Assembly: GCA_963516005.1 (NCBI GenBank)
Contig: CAUPYP010000002.1
Location: 124,001-188,000 of the forward strand
From: CAMUQR01 sp963516005
GTDB lineage: Bacteria > Patescibacteriota > Saccharimonadia > Saccharimonadales > Saccharimonadaceae
Direction: 5' to 3'
DNA length: 64,000 bases
The stretch's first letter is position 1. Each line of letters begins with the position of its first letter. Below, piece after piece: positions 24,566-33,930 of the stretch. The notes beneath the pieces are model-generated. The model had not been told where the DNA came from. It searched no databases and saw nothing but the letters and a program-made list of their open reading frames with translations. A program made the translations under genes and the position numbers.

Positions 24566-25501
24566 TTAACCTCGCTTGTGGTGAGTTTTAGGCGTGGTGG
24601 AAGTGGATTTGACAGTTGGTTGGTGGGTGGTAGCCGGCGCTGGCTGACAAATTGGACAAATATGAGTGCCACGTCCAGCGACTTTGAGTTTTTCAATTGG
24701 TGTACCGCATAAGCGACACGGTAGGCCAGCTCGACCATAAACGTAAGCACCATCAAGATAATTACCGCGGTTGCCATCGGCGTCAACATAATTACGACTA
24801 CTGGAACCGCCAGCATCAATCGACTGCTGTAAGACTTGTTTAATATTACCAGTCAAGCGCTCCAGTTGTTCCGAAGTCAAATCCCCTACTAGCGTTTCGG
24901 GATGAATTTGACTTAAGAATAAACTCTCATCAACATAAATATTACCAAGGCCAGCGACGGTGGTTTGGTCAAGGAGTGCGGCTTTAATGCGGGATTTACT
25001 TCGTCGTTGTAGGCGTTGCGTTAACACTTCGGCTGTGAACTGCTCAGTTAGTGGCTCGGGGCCAACTTTTTGGAAAAATGGTAATTCTTCGACGAGTGGC
25101 GTGGCTAGTAGCTTCATCCAACCAAATTTTCGTTGGTCGTTGAAAAAAAGTTTTGAGCCGTCGCTGAACTCAAGTTCGGCATGGGTGGTTTTGTCTGGCA
25201 AATCGCCGATTAGGCTGTCGTTCGGATGTCCCGCTCCCCAGTTTTCTTCGCCACGATAAACAAGCTGACCAGTCATTTTTAAATGCACCACTAGAGAATA
25301 ATTAGTATCAAGATCAATGATAATCACTTTTGCTCGACGTCGCACACTTATAATCCTTGCCCCTAGTAAAAAAGCTTCAATTTCTTCTGGTAAATTAGGA
25401 AAGCTCTTAAAATTATCGCTGGTAGCGGTGGTGATTTTTTTGTGAATAATTAATTTAGACAAACCGCGCTTAACGGTTTCGACCTCTGGTAATTCTGGCA
25501 T
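24566..25501 (-). CDS. mutM: Formamidopyrimidine-DNA glycosylase (Fpg/MutM)
   Basis: A 311-residue bifunctional glycosylase/AP lyase that excises 8-oxoguanine and FaPy. The catalytic N-terminus MPELPEVETVKRGL is intact (Pro2 and Glu3 after Met removal). VVHLKMTGQL follows with the conserved Lys, and the H2TH region includes DQTTVAGLGNIYVDESLF. The zinc finger is CRLC...HICPIC. A C-terminal Thr/Pro/Lys-rich extension of about 25 residues goes beyond the usual end. The start codon directly abuts the stop of the upstream membrane protein, and holA follows, so the three form an operon. Confidence 0.97.
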   Translation of the reverse strand: MPELPEVETVKRGLSKLIIHKKITTATSDNFKSFPNLPEEIEAFLLGARIISVRRRAKVIIIDLDTNYSLVVHLKMTGQLVYRGEENWGAGHPNDSLIGDLPDKTTHAELEFSDGSKLFFNDQRKFGWMKLLATPLVEELPFFQKVGPEPLTEQFTAEVLTQRLQRRSKSRIKAALLDQTTVAGLGNIYVDESLFLSQIHPETLVGDLTSEQLERLTGNIKQVLQQSIDAGGSSSRNYVDADGNRGNYLDGAYVYGRAGLPCRLCGTPIEKLKVAGRGTHICPICQPAPATTHQPTVKSTSTTPKTHHKRG

Positions 25502-26101
25502 TTAGCGAATTCCCGCTGCTGAGAGAATCTTGCCGTATTCAGGGATTTGGCTCAAAAAGAGGTTTTTGTTTTGATCAACGCTAGCAGCTAACGAACCGAC
25601 TGAACCTTTGCAGGTCGAAGTCCAGATGTGTGCGAGTGATTTGTTGTTTTGCAAAACATCAAACTCAGTCACGGTGCCAGTCGCGCAGATACCGTTAAGA
25701 TTCTCGGTTTCGAATGGTTTACTCTTCGAAAGGTTGGCTTTGACTAATGAATTCACAAATTGTTCATAGGCTGGTAGGTTGTTGTCAAGTTGTTTGGTGC
25801 TAATCTGCTCGCCTAAGTAACCTTTATAAGTAGTGATAATACGGCTCGATGGTGTAATCACGATTTGATAAGACCGGAAGTTTTCCTGAGCCACAATTGG
25901 ACCACGGACGGTCATTTTGACGCCACGACTAGCGTCGGTGGCTAATAATGCCTGCTCTAGAGCGTTGACTTGAGGTTCTTTTTTACCGCCATTTTTAAAA
26001 ATTGCCTTACCGAGAGACATTAAGGCAATAACTGCCATAATCACAATTAAAATAATGATAATAACTGGCAAAATTTTCACAAAAGTATCTTTTTTCTTCA
26101 T
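25502..26101 (-). CDS. Single-pass membrane protein of unknown function
   Basis: A 199-residue protein with a short basic N-terminus and one membrane span at about residues 10-32 (VKILPVIIIILIVIMAVIAL). The extracytoplasmic domain has about 165 residues. A Cys pair (ICATGTV and WTSTCKGS) may form a disulfide, and strands such as YQIVITPSSRIITTYKG suggest a beta-rich fold. A TAAAAT box ends six bases before the ATG and no SD is present. It leads the mutM-holA operon, which has no obvious functional connection. I do not recognise the family. Confidence 0.72.
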   Translation of the reverse strand: MKKKDTFVKILPVIIIILIVIMAVIALMSLGKAIFKNGGKKEPQVNALEQALLATDASRGVKMTVRGPIVAQENFRSYQIVITPSSRIITTYKGYLGEQISTKQLDNNLPAYEQFVNSLVKANLSKSKPFETENLNGICATGTVTEFDVLQNNKSLAHIWTSTCKGSVGSLAASVDQNKNLFLSQIPEYGKILSAAGIR

Positions 26102-26107
26102 AATATA

Positions 26108-26113
26108 ATTTTA
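26108..26113 (-). promoter_or_regulatory. -10 TAAAAT six bases from the ATG of the mutM-holA operon
   Basis: The minus strand reads TTTTAAAAT-TATATT-ATG. No TG extension is present. Confidence 0.5.
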
Positions 26114-26136
26114 AAACTTATTATCAAGATTGTCAA

Positions 26137-27138
26137 TCAATTAAAATTAAAGGGGCTAAGCGAAATCAATGTACCAAACATCCACAGAATTAACAGTAGT
26201 AATGGTACGATTTTATACTGAATAATAATGGCAATGTATTCGCGAACAAAAGCGTTCGGCCAATAATGAAGGGCGGTGCGACAGCCGACTCCTTCGGCTT
26301 TGAACTGGAGTTTGCGAGCATAAATACTGGTGCGAAAGACGTGATAATTGTTAGTGACAAAAATTACTTTGGCGCCAGGTTGGCGGTCGGTGATTTGTTT
26401 GGAAAATTGCAGATTTTCAAAAGTGGTGGTTGATTGATCTTCAAGGATAATAGCGTCGGCGTCAATACCTTCGTCTAATAAAAACTGACGCATTGCTTCC
26501 GCTTCGGAAATCTGTTCGTCACTTCCCCGCCCGCCCGAGACGATAATTTTGGCACGTTGACCAGATCGGCGATAGACTTTGATGCCTTTTTCGAGGCGTC
26601 GTGCTAACAGTGGTGAGACAGTTTTGCCGTCAATTAGTCCAGCACCGTGAATAATGATGAAATCGCATTTGAGATTTTTGGGAATTAATAGATAGAGTTG
26701 AGCGTATAAAAATAATGCAATAAATGTAAACAAAACATAAATAATTGCTATCTGGACTAAAATAGCGAGCGATAAAAATAAAATTGATGACCTGCTAGAC
26801 ACGGCGATTGAGCCAATAAGCCACAGTCCCAACCACAAACCAATCCCAAATAGAATCGACAAACTATGCGCCAGACTGAAACCGTTTTTGCGAATTGAAA
26901 TGATGCCAGCAATCACAAAAGTAATCGGAATTAACCCAAAACAAATGAAAATTGCTCCAAAAAACACCAATTGCAACAGATGAAGGACGACTCGGTTTTC
27001 AGTGGAACTCGCTAGGGCTAAAAACAACATACTGCCCGCCAGCATCAAATAAATCGCATTTGCAAAAGCCCGTCGGTCTTGCCAAAGCGACCAACCAAAC
27101 AGCACTGCAAACAATCCAAACAACCACCAAAATAACAT
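26137..27138 (-). CDS. YdcF/ElyC-like DUF218 membrane protein
   Basis: A 333-residue integral membrane protein. Five or six hydrophobic segments fill residues 1-170. A DUF218 domain follows with the hallmarks HGAGLIDGKTVSPLLARR, KIIVSGGRGSDEQISEAEAM, the Glu/Ser-Thr region LEDQSTTTFENL, and VIFVTNNYHVFRTSIYA. A final hydrophobic stretch ends the protein. DUF218 proteins such as SanA and ElyC affect envelope integrity and peptidoglycan or polyprenyl-phosphate metabolism in enterobacteria; the chemistry is not settled. An extended -10 (TGATAAAAT) ends eight bases before the ATG. Confidence 0.9.
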   Translation of the reverse strand: MLFWWLFGLFAVLFGWSLWQDRRAFANAIYLMLAGSMLFLALASSTENRVVLHLLQLVFFGAIFICFGLIPITFVIAGIISIRKNGFSLAHSLSILFGIGLWLGLWLIGSIAVSSRSSILFLSLAILVQIAIIYVLFTFIALFLYAQLYLLIPKNLKCDFIIIHGAGLIDGKTVSPLLARRLEKGIKVYRRSGQRAKIIVSGGRGSDEQISEAEAMRQFLLDEGIDADAIILEDQSTTTFENLQFSKQITDRQPGAKVIFVTNNYHVFRTSIYARKLQFKAEGVGCRTALHYWPNAFVREYIAIIIQYKIVPLLLLILWMFGTLISLSPFNFN

Positions 27139-27192
27139 AATAAGTTATTTTATCATAATTGGTGGTTGAGTCGCTAGTTGGGTAGTTGTTGA

Positions 27193-29007
27193 TTATTCAA
27201 CCGTGACGGATTTGGCGAGATTGCGTGGTTTGTCAACGTCTTGACCGAGCGCATCGGCGGTATAATAAGCTAGTAATTGCATCGGTAGGGCCACTACCAG
27301 GGCTGATTCAACTAGATCAACTGTTGGAATTTCAATGGTAAAGTCGGCTAATTTTGCCAGTTCGGCTGACTTAGAGATGAGGATAATTTGAGCGCCACGA
27401 GCTTTTAATTCCTCAATGTTGGATTTGATTTTATCAAATAGGGTTGGCTCGGTGGCGATCACTATCACGGGAGTTTTTGGCGCAATCAGCGCGATGGTAC
27501 CGTGTTTTAACTCACCTGCTGGAAAAGCCTCGGTGTGAATATAGGAGATTTCCTTAAGTTTGAGCGCGCCTTCCATCGCTAAATACGCATCCATCCCCCG
27601 TCCGATGTAAAAAGCACTGGTTTGATGAGCGATCGCCTTGGCGATTTTGGAGTAAATGGTTTGGTTTTCGAGGATTTGAGTGAGCTTGGCCGGTAAATTA
27701 GTTAAATTATCAATTGTTAATTGGTAAAAATCCGCTGAAATTTGCTCGCGTCGTTTGGCTAAATCGAGGGCTAACAAGGCAAAAATTGCCAGCTGAGTGG
27801 TGTAGGCTTTAGTTGAACAGACACCGATTTCGGGACCAGCCCAGGTATAAACCACCGCATCAGCTAAGCGAGTAATTGATGAACCGACAACGTTGGTGAT
27901 GGCGAGGGTTTGTGCGCCTGCCTGCTTGGCTTTTTTGAGAGCGCCAAGTGTATCAGCGGTTTCACCTGATTGGCTGACGGCGATGACAAGGGTGTGCTTG
28001 TCGGTAAAGTTTTTTTGGTAACGGTATTCCGAGGCGACGATCGCTTCGACAGGTATATTCGCTAGGTTTTCAAGCAGTTTTTTGCCGTACAGACCAGCGT
28101 GATAAGCCGTGCCACAGCCGATAATTTCGATGCGTTTGATGGCTTTGGGTTTAATTTTATCAAAAATTTCTAAATTAATGTGACCGTTAGCATCAAGTCG
28201 TGGACTAATGGTTTTTTTGATGGCTTCGGGCTGTTCGTGGATTTCTTTCAGCGTGAAATGTTTAAAACCACCCTTAGTGACCGCGTCAGCATCCCAGGTG
28301 ATGGTGGTCAGTTGGCGTTTGAGCGGTTTGAGGTTGAAGTCAAAGAAAGCGACGCCAACCTCGTCAATTTTGACGATATCACCATCTTCGAGGTAATAAA
28401 CTTGTTTACTTAGGCTAAGAATCGGTGCTACGTCAGAGGCAAGCATGGTTTGCGTATCGGTCACGCCAACTACCAGCGGACTTTCTTTGCGCACACCGAT
28501 GAGGCAATTAGGTGCGAGGCTAGAAATTACGCCTAGGGCAAATGATCCTTGAAGTTGGCGGACGGCTTGAGCGACTGCCTCGAGTAAATCACCGGTCATG
28601 TATTGATCGATTAAGTGTGCTACAACTTCAGTGTCAGTTTGGGAGCGGAATTTGACGCCTTTTTTTAGTAATTTGGTTTTTAATTCCTGGTAATTCTCAA
28701 TAATGCCATTGTGGACGACGGCGATGGTTTGAGCTTGATTGGTATGCGGGTGGGAGTTAGCCTCCGACGGTTGGCCGTGCGTGGCCCAGCGAGTGTGACC
28801 AATGCCCAAGTAGCCAGTGAGTTGTTTGTCGAGGACTTTAGCTTCGAGATCGGCGATGCGACCTTTAGCTTTAGCGAGTTGTAGTTTATTGTTATTTAAG
28901 ACCGCTAGACCAGCTGAATCATAACCGCGATACTCTAGTTTTTTTAACCCATCAATAATAATTCGTGGCGCGTCAGTTTCGCCCACAAATCCAATAATTC
29001 CACACAT
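27193..29007 (-). CDS. glmS: Glutamine-fructose-6-phosphate aminotransferase
   Basis: A 604-residue enzyme making glucosamine-6-phosphate from fructose-6-phosphate and glutamine, the entry step to UDP-GlcNAc and peptidoglycan. The class II amidotransferase half starts MCGIIGFVG with the nucleophile Cys2, and has GIGHTRWATHGQPS and the QTDTEVVAHL segment. Two SIS domains follow (GCGTAYHAGLYGKKLLE; IGRGMDAYLAMEGALKLKE). The C-terminus DKPRNLAKSVTVE is the canonical family ending. SD AAAGGA precedes the ATG. The 5' leader contains a glmS ribozyme, so expression should fall when GlcN6P accumulates. Confidence 0.98.
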   Translation of the reverse strand: MCGIIGFVGETDAPRIIIDGLKKLEYRGYDSAGLAVLNNNKLQLAKAKGRIADLEAKVLDKQLTGYLGIGHTRWATHGQPSEANSHPHTNQAQTIAVVHNGIIENYQELKTKLLKKGVKFRSQTDTEVVAHLIDQYMTGDLLEAVAQAVRQLQGSFALGVISSLAPNCLIGVRKESPLVVGVTDTQTMLASDVAPILSLSKQVYYLEDGDIVKIDEVGVAFFDFNLKPLKRQLTTITWDADAVTKGGFKHFTLKEIHEQPEAIKKTISPRLDANGHINLEIFDKIKPKAIKRIEIIGCGTAYHAGLYGKKLLENLANIPVEAIVASEYRYQKNFTDKHTLVIAVSQSGETADTLGALKKAKQAGAQTLAITNVVGSSITRLADAVVYTWAGPEIGVCSTKAYTTQLAIFALLALDLAKRREQISADFYQLTIDNLTNLPAKLTQILENQTIYSKIAKAIAHQTSAFYIGRGMDAYLAMEGALKLKEISYIHTEAFPAGELKHGTIALIAPKTPVIVIATEPTLFDKIKSNIEELKARGAQIILISKSAELAKLADFTIEIPTVDLVESALVVALPMQLLAYYTADALGQDVDKPRNLAKSVTVE

Positions 29008-29049
29008 ATTTATTCCTTTACTGTGCGTTAGTTAATAATTTGAGCTAAT

Positions 29050-29187
29050 TGTTGCGGTTAGAGAATTTGTCACCAGAATCACTTCTGGGTTTTGTTCCAA
29101 CTGAGGTTGCAACCACCTCTGGAGCATCCGCCGAATTTTCGATAACTCCAGTCCTCGTCAACTTTTTAAATAAAAAGTTCAGGCGCT
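29050..29187 (-). ncRNA. glmS ribozyme (GlcN6P-activated self-cleaving riboswitch)
   Basis: In the glmS leader, about 45 bases before the start codon, the minus strand shows the conserved core in order. AGCGCCTGAAC contains the cleavage site between A 29187 and G 29186. A P1 hairpin follows (AACTTTTT/AAAAAGTT), then GTTGACGAGGA, GGAGTTATCGAAA, TTCGGCGGATGCTCC, AGGTGGTTGCAACC, a CCAGAA/TTCTGG hairpin, and GACAAA. GGAG/CTCC (P2.1) and GCGCC/GGCG (P2) complementarity is present. The 3' limit is approximate. In known examples GlcN6P acts as the catalytic cofactor and cleavage destabilises the mRNA. Confidence 0.93.
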
Positions 29188-29213
29188 TAAAATCTTTTAA
29201 TTAGCTTGTGGCT

Positions 29214-29222
29214 ATTATAGCA
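29214..29222 (-). promoter_or_regulatory. Extended -10 TGCTATAAT of glmS
   Basis: The minus-strand hexamer at 29219-29214 places transcription initiation near 29207, about 20 bases before the ribozyme cleavage site. A TTGGCG 18 bases upstream could serve as the -35. Confidence 0.78.
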
Positions 29223-29248
29223 TAATTAGTGATTTGGCGCCAAACGAA

Positions 29249-31804
29249 CTATAATCCAAACCAACTTTTACCAAGTTTAGCATCAACCGCTAGATTGATG
29301 TTCAGCTCTGGACAAATGTGAGTCATGATCTCAACCACGCCAGCTTTGATGGCTTCGGCATCGGCTTCAGCACACTCAATCAGCACGCTATCATGTACCT
29401 GCAAAATCTGATCAGAGTCAGGATAATCGTTCAGAAATTCCTCAATTTTAATCATGGCTAGTTTCATTAAATCCGCCTCAGTGCCTTGAATCGGCATATT
29501 GACGCTGGCTCGTTTCGCAGCTTCGCGTACCTGAAAATTGCTACTTTTGATATCGGGTGTTGGACGGCGTCGACCGAAGTAAGTTTCGACAAAACCTTGT
29601 TCTTCGGCCTGTTTCAAGGTAGTATCCATGAAGTCCCGAACTTTATGTCGTGCTGTAAAATAGCGATCAATCATTGCTTTGGCTTCGGCGAAGGTTAGTC
29701 CTTCAACGGTTTGAGTCAGATTGCGTGGGCCGGCGCCATAGAGTACGCTAAAATTGACGATTTTGGCGACGCGACGTTGGTCTTTAGTCACCTGTTCAGG
29801 CGGAATTTGATAAATCTGAGCAGCCATTTCGGTGTGAATGTCACGATTGGATTTAAAAATCTCAATCATCTCAGTGTCATCGGACAAAGCTGCCGCTAAA
29901 CGCAGTTCGAATTGAGCATAATCGACTGACAATAGTACCTTGCCCTCGCCCGCCACGAAGCCTTGACGCAGGCGATTGCCCCACTCGGAACGAATTGGAA
30001 TATTCTGGAGGTTGGGATTGGTTGATGATAGCCGACCGGTTGAAGTCACATTTTGATTAAACGAAGTATGGAGGCGCGACTGGGTATCGACCATGGTCGG
30101 CAACGGATCGACATAGGTGGTTTTGAGCTTGGTCAGCTCGCGCATATCTTTAATCAAAGGAATGATTGGATGGGCATCGTGAAGTGCATCAAGCGTCTGG
30201 CGGTCGGTCGAAAAGCCAGCGGTGCGTTTTTTAAGACCGGCAGTTGGCAGGGCGAGTTTTTCGAACAAAACTTGCGATAACTGGGCTGGTGAATTGATAT
30301 TAAAACGCTCCCCTGCTAATTGATAAATTTGTTCGGTCAGCGCGTCAATTCGTTCGGTTAATTCTTGCCCGAATTCAGCAAAAAATTGCTGATCAATCTC
30401 AACACCGCGTTTTTCGGTTAAATACAAGACGAGTGCTAGCGGAAAATCAAGCTGTTTAGCGACTTGAGCTAGTTTTGGGAGTTTGGTCCATTGTGGTAGA
30501 TGGCTGTGATAAACCTGCTTGAGGCGCGGTAATTGGTTAATGGTCGGAGTGATTTGACTATCGCGCGCCAGTGGATCGAGCAAAAAACTCGCTTGATTTA
30601 TATCATATATGCTATGTTTGTCGATGGGTAATTCAGCGAGTGATTGCCAAGCTGGATTATGAAAATTATGGAGTAATTGCTTAATATCACTGGAAACCAC
30701 TGTCTTGGTTTTAAGCCAATTATAGAACTGTTCATCTGTTTTTGTCAGTTCTAAAGCGTAAATCGCTTCAGTTTCTAGTCCGCTGATAAATACTTTTTGG
30801 TCAATGATTTCAACGAGAATTTTTGGTTGATCGGCAGTTAATTGAATTAATTCACTCACGCTTGATATATCATCATAGGCAACAGTTGGTTCGCTGTTAA
30901 ACAAATCAACTTGTCCGCTTGGTGCTGAATTGACGCCGAGAATCATTGCCAAGCGGTTTTTGAGTGAACGAAACTCTAATCGATCAAGCGCCTTTAAGGC
31001 TTGTTCGGCATTCATTTGGTTAATTTGCCCTAAATTAGCATCAAACTGAACTGGTGCTTCGGTCATAATCCGCACGATTTGCTTGCTGAGAAAGGCCATC
31101 TCGCGACCAGCCTCGAGTTTTTTGGCAAGCGTTGGTTTAATATCCGCTAAATGCTCATAAATTTGTTCGAGATTGTCATACTGCGCTAATAGTTCAATCG
31201 CGGCTTTTGGACCAATGCCAGCCACGCCCGGAATATTATCGCTTGAGTCACCGCGCAGAGCTTTATAATCAACGAATTGGCTTAATTTAATCTGATATTT
31301 AGCTTCAAAATGGGCCTGATCAAACTCCTCAATCTTCGAAAAACCAGTCTTGGTGGCATAGACTTTAATACCATTACCAATCACTTGCAATAAATCTAAA
31401 TCACCGGTCACCAGCCCGACCTCAAACCCCTGCTCCGCCGCCTGAACCGCCAGCGCCCCCATTAAATCATCAGCCTCGTAGCCGTCAAGCTCAATTAACG
31501 GCACGTTCAGCGCCTCAAGCAGTTGGTGTAAAATCGGAATTTGGGTGAAAAAGTCCTCAGGCGGGGCTTTGCGGGTGGCTTTATATTCCGGATAAAGTGC
31601 CGTGCGTTTGGCGGTAGAAGTGCCTTTTTTATCCCAGGCAACAATCACATGGCTTGGCTTCAATTCGGCCAGCACCGCTAAAAACATCGCTGCAAAACCA
31701 TAAACTCCGCCAGTTGGCGTGCCGTCTTTGAGGCTGAGACTGCCCATCGCGTAATATCCGCGATAAAACACACTTTTGCCATCAATAATTACCAGTTTTT
31801 TCAT
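29249..31804 (-). CDS. polA: DNA polymerase I
   Basis: An 851-residue family A polymerase. The N-terminal 5' nuclease domain has IDGKSVFYRGYYAM, GYEADDLMGALA, and the ALRGDSSDNIPGV helix-hairpin-helix. The middle domain (about residues 310-440) lacks the DxE and other acidic residues of a working 3'-5' exonuclease, so proofreading is probably absent. Polymerase motifs are intact: A, LLSVDYAQFELRLAA; B, RRVAKIVNFSVLYGAG; C, LQVHDSVLI. Length is a little under E. coli (928). The start has SD AGGGGAA with an extended -10 upstream (TGATATAAT). Confidence 0.97.
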   Translation of the reverse strand: MKKLVIIDGKSVFYRGYYAMGSLSLKDGTPTGGVYGFAAMFLAVLAELKPSHVIVAWDKKGTSTAKRTALYPEYKATRKAPPEDFFTQIPILHQLLEALNVPLIELDGYEADDLMGALAVQAAEQGFEVGLVTGDLDLLQVIGNGIKVYATKTGFSKIEEFDQAHFEAKYQIKLSQFVDYKALRGDSSDNIPGVAGIGPKAAIELLAQYDNLEQIYEHLADIKPTLAKKLEAGREMAFLSKQIVRIMTEAPVQFDANLGQINQMNAEQALKALDRLEFRSLKNRLAMILGVNSAPSGQVDLFNSEPTVAYDDISSVSELIQLTADQPKILVEIIDQKVFISGLETEAIYALELTKTDEQFYNWLKTKTVVSSDIKQLLHNFHNPAWQSLAELPIDKHSIYDINQASFLLDPLARDSQITPTINQLPRLKQVYHSHLPQWTKLPKLAQVAKQLDFPLALVLYLTEKRGVEIDQQFFAEFGQELTERIDALTEQIYQLAGERFNINSPAQLSQVLFEKLALPTAGLKKRTAGFSTDRQTLDALHDAHPIIPLIKDMRELTKLKTTYVDPLPTMVDTQSRLHTSFNQNVTSTGRLSSTNPNLQNIPIRSEWGNRLRQGFVAGEGKVLLSVDYAQFELRLAAALSDDTEMIEIFKSNRDIHTEMAAQIYQIPPEQVTKDQRRVAKIVNFSVLYGAGPRNLTQTVEGLTFAEAKAMIDRYFTARHKVRDFMDTTLKQAEEQGFVETYFGRRRPTPDIKSSNFQVREAAKRASVNMPIQGTEADLMKLAMIKIEEFLNDYPDSDQILQVHDSVLIECAEADAEAIKAGVVEIMTHICPELNINLAVDAKLGKSWFGL

Positions 31805-31862
31805 AATTCCCCTTCACTGCTCTCTATTATATCAAAAATCCTCAGATGATGAGATGAACGAC

Positions 31863-33185
31863 TTAGGATTTTGGCAACTTAATTTTAAAAATAAACTTAT
31901 TATGGCGATATGAAGCCTGATACTTAAGGTGGTAGTTATTGAGCAGATTACTGATGATATAAAGACCAAGGCCACTGCTATTTTCTTTGTGAATATCAAA
32001 TTTAAGCTGTGATAATTGCTTGGTGTCGATCAATGGCGCATGAGTACAGAGATTTTCGACGTAAAACCAACCTTGTTTGACGCCTAAACGAATAGTGTTG
32101 TGTTCGGCGGAGTATTTAACGGCATTGCTGATAAGGTTTGACAGGATGATTTTGAGGGCAGTCTTACCGATTATTATCTGCTCGTCGGTCACGGCATTGT
32201 CGATTGTGAGCTGTTTCTGACTGACTAAAACTTCATATTTAGTCAGTACTGCGACTAATATATCGTTAATTCTGATTAATTCTTCGTCATTTTTAAGGTT
32301 GTCGAGTGACGACACTGACAGAATCTGCGAGATGTTTTGGGTCAAATCATCGACAATCCCGATGCAATCGCCAATATATAAATCACGATTTTTGTATTTA
32401 CCGACGTTATATTGCATATTTTCTAAAATAATTTTTAGGCTGGCGAGCGGAGTTTTTAACTCGTGGGAAGCGCCTTTTAAAAAGTCATATTTGAGCTTTT
32501 CGAGGCGTAAAATTTCTTGATTTTTACGCTCTAAATCATCAATCGCCTGGAGCAAAGTCGTGTATAAATCGTTAATTTGGGCTTTGAACTGGCTGATTTC
32601 GTCGTGCGAGGTGATGTCGAGGCGAGCTTGTTGATCAAGCATCATCATCCGATCGATGACGTTATTGATTTCTTGGATGTGATTTTTAATAACTTTTGCA
32701 TAAATCAGCGACACCACTACGGAAACCAGCAGTGAAACCAACAACGAATATGGCAAAAATTTAAAACTCAACTCCTTAGCGTCTTTATTCATATCGGCGG
32801 TCGAAACGAACTGCAAAAAGATTTTTTGTTGAGTGTTGGTGGTAATTTCGCGTTCCTCGATAATCAAGGAGTTGTTGTCGCTGTTTAAATTAACCTGAGG
32901 GTTGTTTTTAATCTGGATTTCGTTGGCGCCATTGCGACCTTTAACGAAAGCTTTAATCTCACCAGATTTTGAATAAAAATCTAGTGCTTGCTCGATGTAA
33001 TTTAAATCTTTGCCTTGCATATTGTGAGCGATGTCGTTGGCTTTGTGGTGGATTTCAGCTTTGCGGGTCTCGAGGTAAGTTTGTGGAAAAATCACAAACA
33101 CCGCACCATGCACAAGCAAGCTAATTAATCCCAACACAACGAAAATCTGCAGGAACATTTTTGGGAAAATCTTGAGATTTTTCAT
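31863..33185 (-). CDS. Membrane sensor histidine kinase
   Basis: A 440-residue kinase. Two membrane spans (residues ~10-33 and ~143-166) flank an extracytoplasmic sensor of about 110 residues. A HAMP-like linker with dimerisation helices is followed by the HisKA H-box GASHELKTPL (phospho-acceptor His241). The HATPase domain has N-box SNLISNAVKYS and G2-type GLGLYIISN. The G1 DxGxG motif is not recognisable (ENLCTHAP occupies that region), so ATP binding may be atypical. The start overlaps the response-regulator stop as ATGA, so the pair is co-translated. Confidence 0.92.
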   Translation of the reverse strand: MKNLKIFPKMFLQIFVVLGLISLLVHGAVFVIFPQTYLETRKAEIHHKANDIAHNMQGKDLNYIEQALDFYSKSGEIKAFVKGRNGANEIQIKNNPQVNLNSDNNSLIIEEREITTNTQQKIFLQFVSTADMNKDAKELSFKFLPYSLLVSLLVSVVVSLIYAKVIKNHIQEINNVIDRMMMLDQQARLDITSHDEISQFKAQINDLYTTLLQAIDDLERKNQEILRLEKLKYDFLKGASHELKTPLASLKIILENMQYNVGKYKNRDLYIGDCIGIVDDLTQNISQILSVSSLDNLKNDEELIRINDILVAVLTKYEVLVSQKQLTIDNAVTDEQIIIGKTALKIILSNLISNAVKYSAEHNTIRLGVKQGWFYVENLCTHAPLIDTKQLSQLKFDIHKENSSGLGLYIISNLLNNYHLKYQASYRHNKFIFKIKLPKS

Positions 33186-33835
33186 GAGCGCTCCAGTTTA
33201 TACCCGACATTGCGGATGGTGATGATGCAGTCGAGCGCTAGTTTTTTACGCAATTCTTTAATATAAACGTCAATCACCCGATCAAAAGGAATCTCTTCAG
33301 TTTCTTTCCAGACGTTGTCAATGATTTGCATGCGAGTCAGTGCCTGCCCTTCGTTATCTAGCAAATATTTCAGAATCTCCAGCTCTTTGGCATTGATATC
33401 GACTGGCTGACCGTTGACAGTGGCGGTGTAGCTCGTAAAATTAACGCTGGTGTTTTTGTAATCGAAACGCTCAATTTCGCCGAAATATTTTTTGATTAAA
33501 GAATCAATCCGAACTTTTAAGACGGGCAGTGAAAATGGTTTTTCGATGTAGCCGTCAGCTAGATTGGTAAAGGCGTCAATTTTGTATTCTTCGTCGCTAA
33601 ACGCTGTCAACATTAAAATCGGCAGGTTGCTGGTTTGGCGGATAGCTTTTAAGACGTCGAGCCCGCTGAGAAACGGAATTTGAATATCAAGCACTACCAA
33701 ATTAATATCATGATTAAACTTAGCCAGGGCGTCTTGACCATCCTGGGCTTCAATGACAGTATAACCTGACTCAGACAGGTATTCGCTAATCCCCTCGCGA
33801 ATATTGGGATCATCTTCAACAACTAATATTTTCAT
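33182..33835 (-). CDS. OmpR-family response regulator
   Basis: A protein of about 217 residues when begun at the ATG MKILVVEDDPN; a TTG 15 bases upstream is an alternative. The receiver domain has acidic D8/D9, phospho-acceptor Asp50 (LVVLDIQIP), Thr77 (LMLTAF) and Lys99 (YIEKPF). A winged-helix DNA-binding domain follows, with LEILKYLLDNEGQALTRMQI, FDRVIDVYIKELRKKL and IRNVGYKLE. It partners the kinase encoded immediately downstream. Position next to the ABC transporter genes suggests it controls them or responds to the same envelope stress, as in BceRS-type modules; that is inference. A TATAAT lies at 33863-33858. Confidence 0.93.
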   Translation of the reverse strand: MKILVVEDDPNIREGISEYLSESGYTVIEAQDGQDALAKFNHDINLVVLDIQIPFLSGLDVLKAIRQTSNLPILMLTAFSDEEYKIDAFTNLADGYIEKPFSLPVLKVRIDSLIKKYFGEIERFDYKNTSVNFTSYTATVNGQPVDINAKELEILKYLLDNEGQALTRMQIIDNVWKETEEIPFDRVIDVYIKELRKKLALDCIITIRNVGYKLERS

Positions 33836-33884
33836 AAATTTTTGACTCAATATCTTTATTATAGCTTATTTGAGGCTAGGCATA

Positions 33885-33916
33885 AAATTATCGGCGCAAC
33901 GAGGCGCCGATAATTT
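33885..33916. terminator. Long hairpin between the ABC transporter and the two-component genes
   Basis: AAATTATCGGCGC (33885-33897) and GCGCCGATAATTT (33904-33916) form a 13-bp stem with a six-base loop. It separates the transporter transcript from the regulator's own promoter. Confidence 0.75.
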
Positions 33917-33930
33917 CGGTTAAACGGTCG

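Noticed and set aside
33836..33850. TTG start giving a five-codon longer response regulator
   Set aside because: It is seven bases from a TATAAT and could in principle be leaderless, but the family normally begins at the ATG of MKILVVEDD and leaderless initiation at TTG is unlikely.
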